Positions 11,469-23,364 of a stretch of DNA of 64,000 bases are shown here, piece by piece. The notes below the pieces were generated by a model. That model had not been told where the DNA came from, made no database searches, and was given only the letters and a program-made list of their open reading frames with translations. The first letter of the stretch is position 1. Every line of letters begins with the position of its first letter. Origin of the DNA: Brassica napus (taxonomy: Eukaryota > Streptophyta > Magnoliopsida > Brassicales > Brassicaceae); contig NC_063442.1 in the NCBI RefSeq assembly GCF_020379485.1, positions 14,382,009-14,446,008 of the forward strand, given 5' to 3'. A program made the translations under genes and the position numbers.

Positions 11469-13923
11469 ATGGAATCGACAGAAGCGCCTTCCGTCGCCGT
11501 CGTCAAATCGCAAGTAGTGGAAGACGCGATCGGCTCAACCGCGGATGTTTCCCAACCGCCGTCGCATGAAGTCGATTCGTTACGAGTTGCTGGATGTTCC
11601 GATGGCGTTGTTGTTGTATCGGAGATACCGTGTTTGACCCCGTCAGATGATGATTTTGACCACGGGGAGGATCGCGATCAGGATCACGGCGATAACGATG
11701 ACGTTGTTGTTGTAGTTCCCAAGGAGGATGAATTGAAGCAGAAGATCATTAGACAGGCAATTAGTTTTGATCTTCTCTCTAGCTTTTACTACGTTATTAA
11801 AGAGTAGTAGACTAGTAGGTTGTGAATCAAGTGTGTGTTTTATTGCAGGTGGAATACTACTTTAGTGACGAGAACTTGCCTACTGACAAGTTTCTTCTCA
11901 ATGCTATGAAGAAGAACAAGAAAGGCTTTGGTTAGTATATGTATCTCCTGGGTCATTGAAAGTTTGAGACTTTATGAGTGATGAACTAGACTAGGTGCTT
12001 GAGGCAGACTTACTTCTTGAGTTGTTTTCTAGTGCGGCCAGCTTCTTTGGCTTAACTCACATATCTGATCATTGAAAGTTTGAAACTTTGTGACTGATGA
12101 ACTAGAATGGTTGCTGTCTCAAACTTCTTTTTTTTTTGTGTAACTCAAATTGCTGATCAGATCTCGTTTTGTTTCTTGATTGAAATAACGTGGTTGGCTT
12201 ATGATTTTACTCCATCATCATTTGTGTATGCAGTTCCCATATCTACCATTGCTACATTCCATAAAATGAAGAAGCTTACACGAGACCATGCTTTGATAGT
12301 TTCCGCGTTAAAGGAGTCTTCATTTCTTGTAAGCTTCTTCATAGCAGACTTAGTAGTTACGTGTAGTATGAACGTAAATCGTTGGATAAATTAAATTAGA
12401 ATAACAGATGAAAAAATGGTACGGATTCTAAGTGTCTCTCTGGTCAAACCTGCAGGTTGTTAGTTCGGATGAGAAGAAGGTGAAGCGTCTGAGTCCTCTT
12501 CCTGAGATCAGGGATCCAAAGGTATCCATCAATTGCTTCAAACATTAATCTAACTAATGTGTTTGTATAGTTGCTTCCTTTATTCGCTTCTAACTTTGGT
12601 GTACCATAGATTTTCACTGTTTTGGTAGAAAATTTGCCTGAGGATCATACAGACGAGAACATTCGTGCCATATTTGGTAAAGCTGGAAGGTATGCCTTAA
12701 CTTTTCTCGCATGTCATATCATTGCTATAGCTTTTGGCTATATCATTTATACATACTACTCACTCAAACAAAATTCCAACTGTAGCATCAAAAGTGTATC
12801 CATATGTGATCCCAATGCTGTTGAAGAATCAGAGAAGGGTTGTAAGAAGGATAAATTTATCAGAACCAGGGTAAGGAACTTTGTGGAAATTTTCTAACAT
12901 GGAATCACAATAACGCGTTATGTAGATTTGTGTCCATGTAAGTAACTGGCTTTCTCGTCTTTTGAATATAGTTACATGCCTTTGTGGAATATGAATCAGT
13001 GGAGGCTGCTGAGAAAGCGGTAAGTGTCAAATAAAACTTGAACGATCGGAATGGTAGCTCTCTTGTAAGGAATGATTGTCTTTATATACCGGTATTAATT
13101 GGTGCAGGCAGCTACACTAAATAATGAGCAAGACTGGAGAAATGGGCTGCGAGTTAAGCTTCTTGAACAAACAGTAAGTAATAATCCCTCAGGAATTTCA
13201 ACTTAAAAATACATATGGAAGCTACCTATAGCATTTATAAATTAATTGCTTATTCACCATAGGGAAAGTTTGCACAGAGGCGACCAGGTAGGAAAGAAGT
13301 CGATACAGTGAAGGACAATACAGGCCAAGTGCATGATCAAATTGGGGGTGAGGAGAACAAAAAGTCAAACGAACATCAGCATCACCGTCACCATCATTCT
13401 GATACTCCGGCTGATAATGTAAGTGTCATCTTATTTCTATAACTAGATCTAGTGACCTATCTTTCATGGCATTTGATTAAATATTATGGAATCAACATTA
13501 CGGTCTAATATTTTAGGAGTTGATTTACATAGTTTGATACAAAGCAGCTGTTTTTTAATTGCAGATTGTTCTTTTGAACCATTTTCAGGATAGTGGAGAT
13601 AAAAATGGGAACAAAACCAAAAGTCGGGGACGGGGAAGGCGACAGAATAATCAAGGCGGCAACGGTATTAGTACTTTCTTTAGAGTAAAGTCTCCCTTTG
13701 TCTGAAAATGAAATATTGAGACCCCTTTTGTCATTGTGCTATAGGACATGGAAGCTCACCATCAACCTCATCGTCTCTTCATCATAATTATCATCATCAT
13801 CACGTTGAGGTCTCAAAGCCGCCGCCTGGCCCAAGAATGCCTGATGGGACGAGAGGGTTCACATTGGGGCGTGGTAAACCGCTTCCTGCTCCCACATCTG
13901 CTCAAACCAGTCACGAAGCTTGA
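11469..13923 (+). CDS. LARP6A: La-related protein 6A (LARP6-type RNA-binding protein)
   Basis: Eleven exons join to a 406-residue protein: 11469-11756, 11849-11930, 12234-12328, 12456-12521, 12610-12689, 12786-12870, 12972-13019, 13108-13173, 13263-13418, 13589-13664, 13745-13923. All junctions keep frame. Intron 1 uses a GC donor (CAG|GC...AG); the others are GT-AG. After an acidic N-terminus, the La motif starts at about residue 97 (VEYYFSDENLPTDKFLLNAM). An RRM follows from about 178 (IFTVLVENLP, then LHAFVEYES). Next come His-rich stretches and a basic RGRGRR patch. The C-terminal GPRMPDGTRGF (376-386) is the conserved LARP6 end motif. The family binds RNA; this member resembles the Arabidopsis LARP6A product (about 420 residues). 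ATG 11469 was chosen for its ACCATGG context and family length. It is convergent with KAS1. Exon 10 has an alternative in-frame acceptor at 13564 that would add 8 residues. Confidence 0.93.
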
Positions 13924-14542
13924 TGGGGTTTCTCATCTATGTTGTATCATTGTGTGCTCTTAAAATGTGAAACATGTAAGTTATGAGAACTGGGATGTTG
14001 TGTGGGATTTGAGTTTCCTTTTTGCATATTCAAGTCCTCTGAATCCTCACTAGCTTTTCTAATGAATCCATTTGATGACTTCATGATGTCTTGTAGTTTT
14101 GTTCTTTGCTTCACTTTGACAAACAACAAATAACGTTCATTTTTTAGCATTTGATTTTGTTAAAGACGCATTAAGCTACGGATAAATACATTAAAAGCTC
14201 ACATTATAGGCCGACAAAAGTCATACAAAGGAGAATGCAAAAAAAAAAAAAAAAGATTGAGAACTCCTTTCTGAGAATAACATCATTGCTACAAGATTAT
14301 TGGTTCTGTTTATAAATTAGACAAATATGAAACGAACTCAGATACAGATACAGATACAAACATTTCTTACGATTGAGAAGCAAAATTTGAAATCTCAATG
14401 AACAATAAGAACAATGTTGAATAGAACGTAAAGAAAGAGCTCAAACTCGTGGGAACCAAGAAGCTCAAGGAAGATGATGCCTGATGGATGATGGTGGTGA
14501 TGTAATAGTTGGAGAAGAAAATACAAAAGGGTCTTGAAGGAA
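13924..14542. other. Convergent 3' flanks of LARP6A and KAS1
   Basis: This 619-bp stretch separates the two stop codons and should hold both 3' UTRs. It contains an A16 run at 14239-14254 and gatacagatacagatacaa repeats near 14340. No separate gene was seen. Confidence 0.5.
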
Positions 14543-16852
14543 TCAGGGTGTGAAGGCAGAGAAGGCGACAACTGAGTTGTGTCCACCGAACCCAAACGAA
14601 TTTGATATAGCTGCACCAGAAGAAAAAGACATACATTATCAGATACACCATCGTCCGTTTAAGACAATGACAACAAGGGCAGTGGTCACTTACCAACGTT
14701 CACCTCGTGCTGCTTCTTCTCGTTTGCGACCGTGTCAAAGTCCACGGCTGGTTCTGGGTTCTACAATAAGAAAAATAGTATTAAGAATCTACAACAAAGA
14801 AAAGCTTATTGTTCGGTTCTTGCTATGGATTATGTTAAAACTTGTGAAACATTTTGTTTATTAAACAACGTACAAATTGGTTGATTGAGGGATGAAGCCA
14901 TCCAGTGTTGATAGCCTTCACAGTCGCAATGGCTTCAAGACCTCCAGCTGCACCGAGGCAGTGACCTATCATAGACTGTAAACATGATACATTCACAAAA
15001 CTGTCATGTCTAGTAAATGCAAAGCAAGAACATACAAAAATAGCGGGTATTAGGTAGATGGAGCGTTGAAGACTAACCTTGGTGGCATTGATTTTGATCC
15101 CAGCAGTGCTCTTGAATACCTTTTTAATGGCATTAATCTCAGCAAGATCACCAGCAAGTGTGGAAGTTGCATGCGCATTGATGTAATTTACCTAAAAGAA
15201 CGTTTAAACAAAACCACAAGCTATGAATATACGTAGAAATTCAAAAGTAGTAAGGTATGGGAGAATGAAAAGTTACCTCCTCGGGTGAAACACCAGCATC
15301 TTCAAGGCAGCTCTCAATGCATGAAGAGACACCAAGCCCGTCAGCTCTTGGATCAGTCATATGATGAGCATCACAGTTTACAGCACCTCCAAGATACTCT
15401 GCTACTATTGGCGCACCACGCTTCATCGCATGTTCCAAGCTTTCCATCACCTATTAGAGCATAAAATAAATTAACACAATCTTTGAGAGAGTACTAATAG
15501 TTTCTTAACCATACCAGAACACCAGCTCCTTCACCCATTACAAAGCCATCTCTCTGTTTATCCCAAGGCCTCGAAGCGGTTTTCGGGTCATCATTCCTCT
15601 GCGAAAGCGCCCTGCAAGCAACGAAACCTCCCAGACCAATAGGAATAATGGCAGCCTCGGTTCCACCAGCAATCATCATATCAGCTTCCCCACGGCGAAT
15701 GTGGTTCGCAGCAGCGTAAAAGCAGTAGTTAGAGGTGGCACAAGCGGTAGAGATCGAGTAGTTAGGACCCATGAGACCAAGATCAATCGCCAGCAAAGCA
15801 GAACCCATGTTTGTGATTGCATAAGGAATAAAAAACGGAGAAATCCTCCTGTGACCTTTCTCAATAAGAGCTTGAACTCCGTCTGAAAACACAGTCAAAC
15901 CACCCATACCAGTCCCCACTAGTACTCCAGCTCTCTGCTTATCAATCTACAAAGAAAACCCAAACCAGTAAACAATCTAAAACAATTAATGTATTAAACC
16001 CAAAACGGTAATTAGGCAGGCGTTTTATAGGGGATTATTGACTAGGCAAGCGTCTATGCCCCAAGACCGATCTTTTTAAAAATCGTTCCAAGAAAAATAG
16101 TTTCTTTTAAAGCATAGACGGACGCCTAAGTTAAACCCATCAGAGAGAAATCAAGTTCATGTTCAAAGATTAAACCTTTAAACTCAACAATCTTCAAATC
16201 AATCATAAAGTTTTGAACTTTACCAATCTACAAGAACACCCAAAACCAGTGATGTATATACTACTAAGACAAGTAATGTGTTAAACCCATCAGCGAAAAA
16301 TCAACTTCATGTGTAAAGATTAAACCTTTAAACTGAATAATCTTAGATTCAGACATAAAGTTTTGAACTTTGATTCAAACTAAGAGAGTGTTGTACCGTG
16401 TTAAGCTTATCACCACCAAGATTAGCACTTTCAAGAGCCTTCTTCCCAGCCACAATGCAATACTTCAGACAATCATCAAGCCTCCGCTCGTTCTTCCCAT
16501 CGATGTAACCCTCAGAGCTAAACCCACGGATCTGGCCACCGAATCGAGTCGGGAACTTGGAAGCATCGAATCGATCAATCAAGCTGATCCCACTCTCGCC
16601 GGAGAGCAGTTTCTCGTAGTAAGCGTCGACGTCGTTCCCGAAGACGGAGACGAGTCCCATTCCGGTGATCACGACGCGTTTCTTCGGATCCGTTTCGCGT
16701 TTGGGAGCGGAGACGGCGGCTGAGGCGGAGATGAATGTGCGTCTCCTGGTGGGATGTCTCGCATTGGTGATTTGGTGAGATTGACGATTCGAAGGTTTGA
16801 GGAGTGGGTTCGGTGGGGAGGCACGGAGGGAGGAGGATTGAAGAGCTTGCAT
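14543..16852 (-). CDS. KAS1: Plastid 3-oxoacyl-ACP synthase I (beta-ketoacyl-ACP synthase I)
   Basis: Seven exons on the minus strand (16852-16397, 15946-15515, 15450-15277, 15191-15078, 14975-14874, 14760-14694, 14610-14543), all GT-AG and in frame, encode 470 residues (Arabidopsis KASI about 473). It condenses malonyl-ACP with acyl-ACP in plastid fatty-acid elongation from about C4 to C16. The N-terminal ~45 residues are Ser/Arg-rich, as in a chloroplast transit peptide. Thiolase-fold catalytic residues are present: Cys221 in STACATSN, His361 in NAHATST and His397 in SMIGHCLGAAGG, with Lys392 in NATK. The C-terminal FGFGGHNS loop is intact in the short last exon. No frameshift or stop interrupts it. 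Intron 1 (450 bp) carries an internal duplication. The ORF segments seen singly are its separate exons. Confidence 0.96.
16132..16373. repeat. Tandemly duplicated ~95-bp segment inside KAS1 intron 1
   Basis: The segment 16132-16225 (taaacccatcagagagaaat ... cataaagttttgaacttt) recurs at 16282-16373 with scattered differences. Just outside, 16045-16062 (taggcaagcgtctatgcc) and 16112-16130 (gcatagacggacgcctaa) form an imperfect inverted repeat. Confidence 0.65.
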
Positions 16853-16990
16853 GGCGGATTCAGAGAGAGAGAGAGAGAGAGAAGGCGATAAGTACGATGT
16901 TTGTGGAAATGGTGTGCGTTTGTTTGGGAGGAAAGAGATTTTGAGTTCGTCAGATTTATAAATTCACAAGAAAGTAACTTTTGTTTTTTC
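16853..16990 (-). promoter_or_regulatory. KAS1 5' UTR and core promoter with CT repeat
   Basis: Immediately upstream of the KAS1 ATG, read on the minus strand, is a (CT)n tract (plus-strand gagaga at about 16862-16882), a common feature of plant leaders. A TTTATAAAT stretch at about 16956-16964 could serve as a TATA element about 100 bp upstream of the start codon. Confidence 0.45.
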
Positions 16991-18280
16991 TTTTAGTCCC
17001 TTTATATTTACAACTATTTTAGTTTCGGCAGATATAGTTAAATTGTTTTTTTGGGAAAAGTTTCATAAAAATACATCAACAAAAGTTGATTAAATTTTTT
17101 AATACCTATATTTTTGCTACCTCATTTAATACTGTAACCAATATTAAATGGTCGACCGCGGGTAAACCGCAAGTTAATAAATGAATTAATTTTATTATAT
17201 AATAATATATCAGCTATGTAAATAAAAATATAGAAACTAACGTTTAATATTTTCTAAATATTTTTGTAAAACATAAAATAATAGTTTGGATATGTATATA
17301 TTTTATGTTTAAGAATATTTAGAAAATACTTAACTTTAGTTTTTGTATTTTTTTTTCATTTTACATACAAAATACCAAAAAATAGTTTAGACTATTTAAA
17401 ATTTTCTTGAACAAGGTAAGAGTTATTGACATCTAAAAAAAATTAAGATCACAAAATTTATAAATATTTAAATGGCTAATGTGAATAATAAATTAAACTT
17501 CAAATACAAAATAAACCAAAAGTAAAAGATCATTGTAATAATTGTCAATAACATAAATAAATTAACACCAAATCACATCAACTAGTTTTGGTTCTCTCTA
17601 CCATCGTTCACTTCATTTTCTTCAGGTGGCATAGTGAAATCTTCATCAAAATCTAAAAACCACAAATTTGTGATTATTTTATACTCAAACAGTGTTTATT
17701 TAAATCAAAATTTTAATGAATTTGTTACAAATTTTAAAAATCTCCATAATGCAATAAAATACCTTAAAATTTGTTAATTTAATTTTAAGTTTTAAGAATA
17801 AAGTGAAATAAATTGCAGATAATGTGTAAAATAATTTGAGCTATAGTCTTATTATCAAAGGTAATTTACTTTTTGACATTTAAAACTAATTTATTTTCTT
17901 ATCCATAACTAAGTTTCTCAATTTTTTAAATTTTATTTAGAAGTTAGTTACTTTAATTTCTAATATTTGAAAATAAAAGTAAAAAAAACAAATAAGTATT
18001 TTGTTTGACTTTTAGAGAATTTTTTTATTTCAAATAAAATAATTAATATTTTGATTAAAATAGATACATTTTGAATGAATAAAATAATATTTTAAGTATT
18101 AAATTGTGTGATAAAACATATTTGGATATGAAAAAAGTTAAGAAAATTTAGTTAAAAAAAATTCCCAATTTTTTTTTACAATTTGATTTGTAAAGAATAG
18201 AAGAAATTTTATGTCTGGAATAAATATGATTGGATTGGATTATTTTGTTGTCAATCGTGGAAACATGCTTTTACATAATA
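16991..18280. other. AT-rich intergenic DNA with one exon-like relic
   Basis: Mostly A/T sequence without coding potential. At 17586-17660, minus strand, an acceptor-like TTTTTAG is followed by an open stretch rich in D/E codons (DFDEDFTMPPEENEVNDG) ending in TAG. It looks like a terminal exon of a lost or captured gene that I cannot identify. Confidence 0.35.
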
Positions 18281-18513
18281 CTCCCTTTGTTTCATATTTA
18301 GTATCGTTGTAGAAAATTTTTTTCGTTATAAAATAAGTGTCATTTCGATTTTTGATGCAAAATTTATTAATTTATTCAGCAATTTAATTTTCTACTAGTT
18401 GAAATATGGTTATGTGTATAGGTAATGGTGTTTATATATATAAAATATACTTAATTGTTTAATTAATCTATGTGCACAAACCCAAAACAACACTTAAAAT
18501 AAAACGGAGGAAT
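18281..18513. mobile_element. Stowaway-like MITE
   Basis: The left end CTCCCTTTGTTTCATATTTA and the right end (complement of AAAATAAAACGGAGGAAT) form an inverted repeat of the CTCCCTCCGTTT type, with TA on both sides. It is 233 bp, AT-rich and non-coding, as expected of crucifer Stowaway (Tc1/mariner) MITEs. Confidence 0.65.
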
Positions 18514-19733
18514 TACTATATTTGTCTTACAAATTTTATTGGAAGAGCTCTCATTCTCCTTGGAAAATTTTCATAAAAAACAAAAAAAAATACTCCAACT
18601 ACATTTTGACATTTTTCAGATTAATACTTTAGCTAATTTGTTTGTTCACTTTAACATACTAACTTTTTTAATGTATTCATTTTAATCCTTAAACTATGCT
18701 TATTTTAACCAAAAATATTAATAAGTTGAAAGAAAATTAAAAAACCTATAAATTAAAAAAAATTATAATTTCCTTTTAAATTTTAGAATAAAAAATTTTA
18801 GAATAAAATAAACTAAATTACAAATATCCTTAATATTTTAATTTTAGTTTTAATGTAAATCTGTTTTCTGAAATTTGAAAATAATTAAATTTTTCATTTA
18901 AAATTAATTTTTATCAAATTTAAAATTTCATTCATAATTTAGTTAGTTTTATTCTTAAAATTATTTATTAGGTCTTGAGTTTAGTGTCAAATACAAAATT
19001 ATGTCTTGCATTTGATTTTTTTTTCGACAAACTTAACATTTATTTATTTCAAAAGTTGAATATCTGAATGGAGTTTGGAGTTAGCCATAATGGCAAAGCC
19101 GGCTCTCACCCATGGCAACATGGACATTTGTCATAGGTCTATGGGTCTATAACTTTTTTTTTGTTGTTTTAAAAGTCCATTCAATCTGTAAAAATTATCG
19201 AAAAAGTTTATAATTAAGTAAACTGAATTACTTACTAAAAACAAAACATAAAAAACTATATTTTCACAATTAGTTTTGAGATACTTTTTTTTATTTGTCT
19301 CAGATTTTAGAGCTCAAATTAAAAGAAATATAGAAAAGAAAAAAAAATATTTACAAAAGGATTTATATTTTGTGTTTCACCCATGGCTATTATATTAGTT
19401 AAGACGGTACTGCATAATGGTGGATGTATACAATCACTATAGAAACAACCATTCGGCGGTCTATGTTTTGCTAATAAGTGAGATACATTGTTATAGAAAA
19501 ACAATCACATTAATTAAATATATAGGTTAATTTCAAATCTCACAATTAAACACAAAAAAAAATAAGAAAAAAATTGTAAAAAACATAAGAAAAAGATGGG
19601 CAGACTACCTATTATGACCAAACAAATAAAATCATTAAATATGTTTACGGTTGTAGCGTTGAGATACAATTTTTTGTTTGGTTTTGGCGATTCGGATTAT
19701 GTAGACTATAAAGTAGTTACTTTTAGGGACTAT
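18514..19733. other. AT-rich intergenic DNA, nothing recognised
   Basis: No coding, RNA or terminal-repeat signal was found. The short reading frames here have no family resemblance. Confidence 0.45.
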
Positions 19734-20624
19734 AATGGAATAAACCCTCAACTATTGACACACATATATTTAAACCCTCAAGTATTTTTACAATGAAATA
19801 AATCTTTAAGTAAAATCTGTTAGAAAAATTGACGCACCGTTTTAATCGATGTTTAAACCCAAACATTTATTTTGCCTTTTACCATTTGAATAGAAAAAAC
19901 GACAAGGCTTAACACATAAACAACAAGTTTTTATTTAAAGCACACATAGTTTGGTTGCTAGCAGTATTTTTACACCTGACTTGGCAAACTCATCAGTTAT
20001 CCGATAAGTAATCTAATTTGGGTTTTAAAAAATATTTATAATTTAAAAGTGATAAATTCTGTAAAAAATCACTAAACCCCGCAATTCCGCTATCAGTTAA
20101 ACCACCAGACAAACTTAGTAAAAAAAATGTAGATTTTTTTTTTAATTTATATTATTAAAATCTGTGTTGTGTTCCAAACCAAAAAGTAGGTTTTCATTTT
20201 TTATTAGATGATATGATTTGGTATCATTTTATTTTTGTTATCGATAACTTATTACAATTTTGATGTTTTACTTTTAGTTTATTTTAGATTTAACTCTTAA
20301 CTTGTTACAAACATTGTAATTTCAATTATTTTTAAATATGTTCACGAGAAATGAAAATTAAAAAGAAAACAAATATTTTGTAGTTTTTGATAAAAAATTT
20401 GCCGGTATATTATTTTAGTAGATGCATTATTGTTTTTTTTTGTTTTAATGCATTCTTATTTTTCGTAACTTAAATGGTATAAAGAGGAAAAAATGTTAGG
20501 TTATAAACGTTTGTACAGACCGAAGTCAATTTTTGTAACAGATTTTACTTAAAAGATTTGTTCCATTACAAAAATACTTGAGGGTTTAATTATGGATGGA
20601 TAAATAGTTGAGGGTTCATTTTCT
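19734..20624. mobile_element. Non-autonomous element with ~100-bp terminal inverted repeats (MULE-like)
   Basis: The left arm (about 19734-19835: AATAAACCCTCAACTATT, AAACCCTCAAGTATTTTTAC, TAAGTAAAATCTGTTA) recurs inverted at the right end (about 20525-20624) with few changes. About 690 bp of AT-rich DNA lies between them, with no transposase. Long inverted ends suit Mutator-like elements, but I could not match a 9-bp target duplication, so the class is inferred. Confidence 0.6.
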
Positions 20625-21114
20625 AAATCATTTTAATTTCATTTATATCGCTACATGAATCTGAACTTCCACACAAAACACAAATCTGAACGTACGTTTT
20701 CATTTGAACGGGATTACAATACTGGGAAGGAATAATGTGTCTAATTGTTTACTTTGAAATTAATTGAGTAATTATGTTGCATCTACGAAGATTTGTACAT
20801 AAGCATTTCATATAAATTTGATCTCAGTTTATCTTTATTTTTAACAGGGTCTGCTAATCTATCAATCTCAGTAAAAAATTGCAGACGAGCTGTTGAACAA
20901 AAAAAAATGCAAAAATTTGATACTGTGATGTAGAAAAGAAATGCCACTTGGCTCGAGTTATCAAAAAGCCCCTAAATTCTTACAACCTCCCGTAAAATAA
21001 GACAATTCAAAATTGAGCATAAAATTTTCAAATCTGACTATTTTATTTTGGATTGAAAACACTTATAGTTATTAAAGTTTTTAAAATATAAACAAATTGA
21101 CAAGTAACCAGATA
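20625..21114. other. AT-rich intergenic DNA, nothing recognised
   Basis: About 490 bp between two elements, with no gene or repeat ends visible. Confidence 0.45.
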
Positions 21115-21130
21115 TAAAAATCGAAATACA

Positions 21131-21667
21131 CAGTTACTAAAAGATCAGAAGAGGGGGACAGAGACTCAGGTTACACCTCTCCCGTCAATTCCCGGTAGGT
21201 GGTGCTTTATAGATGGATCGTGGAAAGAGGGAGATAGGTACTCTGGCCAGGGCTGGTTCAGTACTCTAGCTGGTTTTGAAGGTCTGATGGGAGCAAGGAA
21301 TGTAAGAGCTTCCCTCTCGCCTCTACATGCAGAGGTCGAAGCCTTACTATGGACAATGGAATGTATGAGGAATTTAAGACAAGTTCAGGTTACGTTTGCA
21401 ACGGATTGTTCTCAATTGGTGAAGATGGTTTCGGAACCAGAAGAATGGCCAGCTTTTGCAAGTTATTTGGAAGATATTAAGAACTTGAAGGAGAGTTTTA
21501 CACGATCAGAGATTGTACATGTACCAAGGATGCAAAATACAAATGCGGATAGTCTAGCACGCAGTGTGAGAAAACAGCCGTCTTTCGTCATCCACATGGA
21601 TCAATGTCTCCCAGGGTGGTTTACAGAGTCTATATGAGTCTGTAATGTTGTCGACAAAAAAAAAAAA
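21131..21667 (+). mobile_element. 5'-truncated LINE tail encoding an RNase H-like (RVT_3) domain, 16-bp target duplication
   Basis: The insertion is bounded by a perfect 16-bp direct repeat TAAAAATCGAAATACA (21115-21130 and 21668-21683) and ends in GTCGAC plus an A-run. Its frame is open from about 21155 to the stop at 21637. It encodes most of a plant LINE C-terminal RNase H-like domain: FIDGSWK with the first acidic residue, HAEVEALLW with the Glu, FATDCSQL with the next Asp, and TNADSLAR near the end. It then ends KQPSFVIHMDQCLPGWFTES, which recurs at 27.6 kb. The reverse transcriptase is absent, so the copy is dead. The first ATG at 21287 is internal to the domain, not a gene start. Confidence 0.85.
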
Positions 21668-21683
21668 TAAAAATCGAAATACA

Positions 21684-22270
21684 ATTTAATAGAGATGCAT
21701 GGTAAGGTAGGCGAACAGTTACTAACGTGGATGCATTAACCTCAAATGGTCAATTCAACAATGAATTGTGTGAGTAGATAGTCAGTATTAGTTGTTCAAC
21801 ACCTATGTTCTTCTTTTTCAAAATCTTATATTTCGTACAAAATGTTTTAGTCTTCTAACGCGTTACACCTACTTGTTTGAATGATATGCATTCCTTTTTT
21901 AGGTTAAATGCACGTAGATTAAGAAAATTTTTAATTTTGCATATTTACAAAATAAAAAAATAATTACTTATACATCTAACCATATTTCAACCAATAGAAA
22001 AATAAATTAAAAATATTATTAATAATTTTGCATTAAAATTATAAAACAACATTTATTTTGAAACGAAAAATTATAATCTACAGCGTCAATTAAACTGAAA
22101 CGAATGGAATAATATACAAATTGTCAATACTAACGAAGGTCTCTTTGTTTCATCAACGCAACTTTTATCCTCGCATTTTTGTTAACATGCGAATATATTT
22201 AATACTACATTTTTATTTATTTTTATATAATATGTTTGCCATATGTAATGCTATAAACGTTATGTAACAC
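21684..22270. other. Intergenic DNA with a degenerate MITE-like stretch
   Basis: 21890-22115 has weakly matching ends (attccttttttaggtt and aaacgaatggaataat) reminiscent of a decayed Stowaway element. No gene was seen. Confidence 0.3.
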
Positions 22271-22273
22271 TTA

Positions 22274-22559
22274 GAGCACCCCCATTGAGGGTTCATGGGG
22301 GAAGTTCACACAAAAACCAAGAAAAAAAAATAATAAAATAATTCATTTCCATGAACCTTCTCTCTCCTAAAGTTCTCTTGGTTGAACTCCTCTCTCTTAA
22401 AGTTCATCACTGTAGCGCGGGCTCCACGTGTCGTGGCGGCCCGCGATTGGTCTAACTTTTTTTTTTTTTTTTTTAAAAACCAAAAAAAAAAAAACAAATT
22501 TTAATAATAAAAAACTGAAAAGATGAATCTAAAGAGGGGGTTCATTGATGTGGATGCTC
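22274..22559. mobile_element. PIF/Harbinger (Tourist)-like MITE with TTA target duplication
   Basis: A 286-bp element begins GAGCACCCCCATTGAGGGTT and ends in the complement of GAGCATCCACATCAATGAAC. TTA lies directly outside each end (22271-22273 and 22560-22562). The GAGCATC(T/C)CCA-type terminus and 3-bp TTA duplication fit Tourist-like MITEs. Interior has a GC-rich core (gcgggctccacgtgtcgtgg) and a long T-run. Confidence 0.7.
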
Positions 22560-22923
22560 TTAGGTCACTACGGTCCGCAGGTTTTCATGTCCTACATCAG
22601 CCTATGGATCCCATCTTCGTCCAGTGGCATGTATGTTTATTTCGAACATTTTATTGATTCTGCAAATTATCAAGTGAATTTTCTCCGTCTTTATCTTTAT
22701 TTATACAGTGCAAAACATATTTGTTGATAGATCATCTATCATTAGATTGTTTTTCAGGTTTTTACTGAATAAGACTCCGTACTTACTTCGTCGACGTTAA
22801 GTTTACATTCAACAAGTGTTTTGATTAAAAATTACGTTAAGCGTTAATTTGGAGAGCAAAAATGTAAGCATAGATATAAAAGGAAACAGGATCAAACAAT
22901 CGAGAATATGATTATAACTGGTG

Positions 22924-22942
22924 TTTTTACAAAAAAAAAAAA
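22924..22942 (+). mobile_element. 19-nt poly(A)-tailed micro-insertion with 16-bp target duplication
   Basis: TTTTTAC plus twelve A residues sits between two perfect copies of ATGATTATAACTGGTG (22908-22923 and 22943-22958). This is the footprint of target-primed reverse transcription that copied only 7 nt beyond the poly(A) tail. The same TTTTTAC(A)n insert occurs at 30310. Confidence 0.7.
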
Positions 22943-23180
22943 ATGATTATAACTGGTGCGAATTTATGGCAACTATTCTTGTTAAACACTTTTGTATCAT
23001 CTTATTGTCTGACTGTTTATCACAAAAGAATAGTGCTAATTTTCAGTTTAGACTGTAACTGAAAGAGGACCTTGGGCATATATAGGAGACAAGGAAATAT
23101 TTTAATCCTCTAGACAATGTACATATATAATTTAGCGGTACACTTGTTATTTTCTCCGTACTCGCTACTTGATCGGTATA

Positions 23181-23364
23181 AGGGGCGAAGCTAAGTAGTA
23201 GACTATGGGTGCCTATGCACCCACTAAATTTTCACTTTTGATTATTATACAAGGTAAATGAGAGGAAATTATTAGATAAGCTGGAAATTCATTATTATTG
23301 CACCCATTAATTTGGTTTACAAGTTTTATGCACCCAGTAAAATTTAAGTCTAGATTTACCCCCT
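23181..23364. mobile_element. Small hAT-like MITE
   Basis: The ends AGGGGCGAAGCTAAGTAG and (complement) AGGGGGTAAATCTAGACTTA form an imperfect inverted repeat, the AGGGGCGGA-type terminus of a common plant family. It contains several GCACCCA motifs. No clean target duplication was found. Confidence 0.4.

Noticed and set aside
12107..12897. Separate short genes at 12107 and 12622
   Set aside because: They are LARP6A exons 3 and 5-6 read through their introns.
14367..14864. Frames over the 3' end of KAS1
   Set aside because: They overlap KAS1 exons 6 and 7 in other frames; the KAS1 reading is far better supported.
22306..22497. 63-codon minus frame
   Set aside because: It lies wholly inside the Tourist-like MITE and is mostly encoded by a homopolymer tract.
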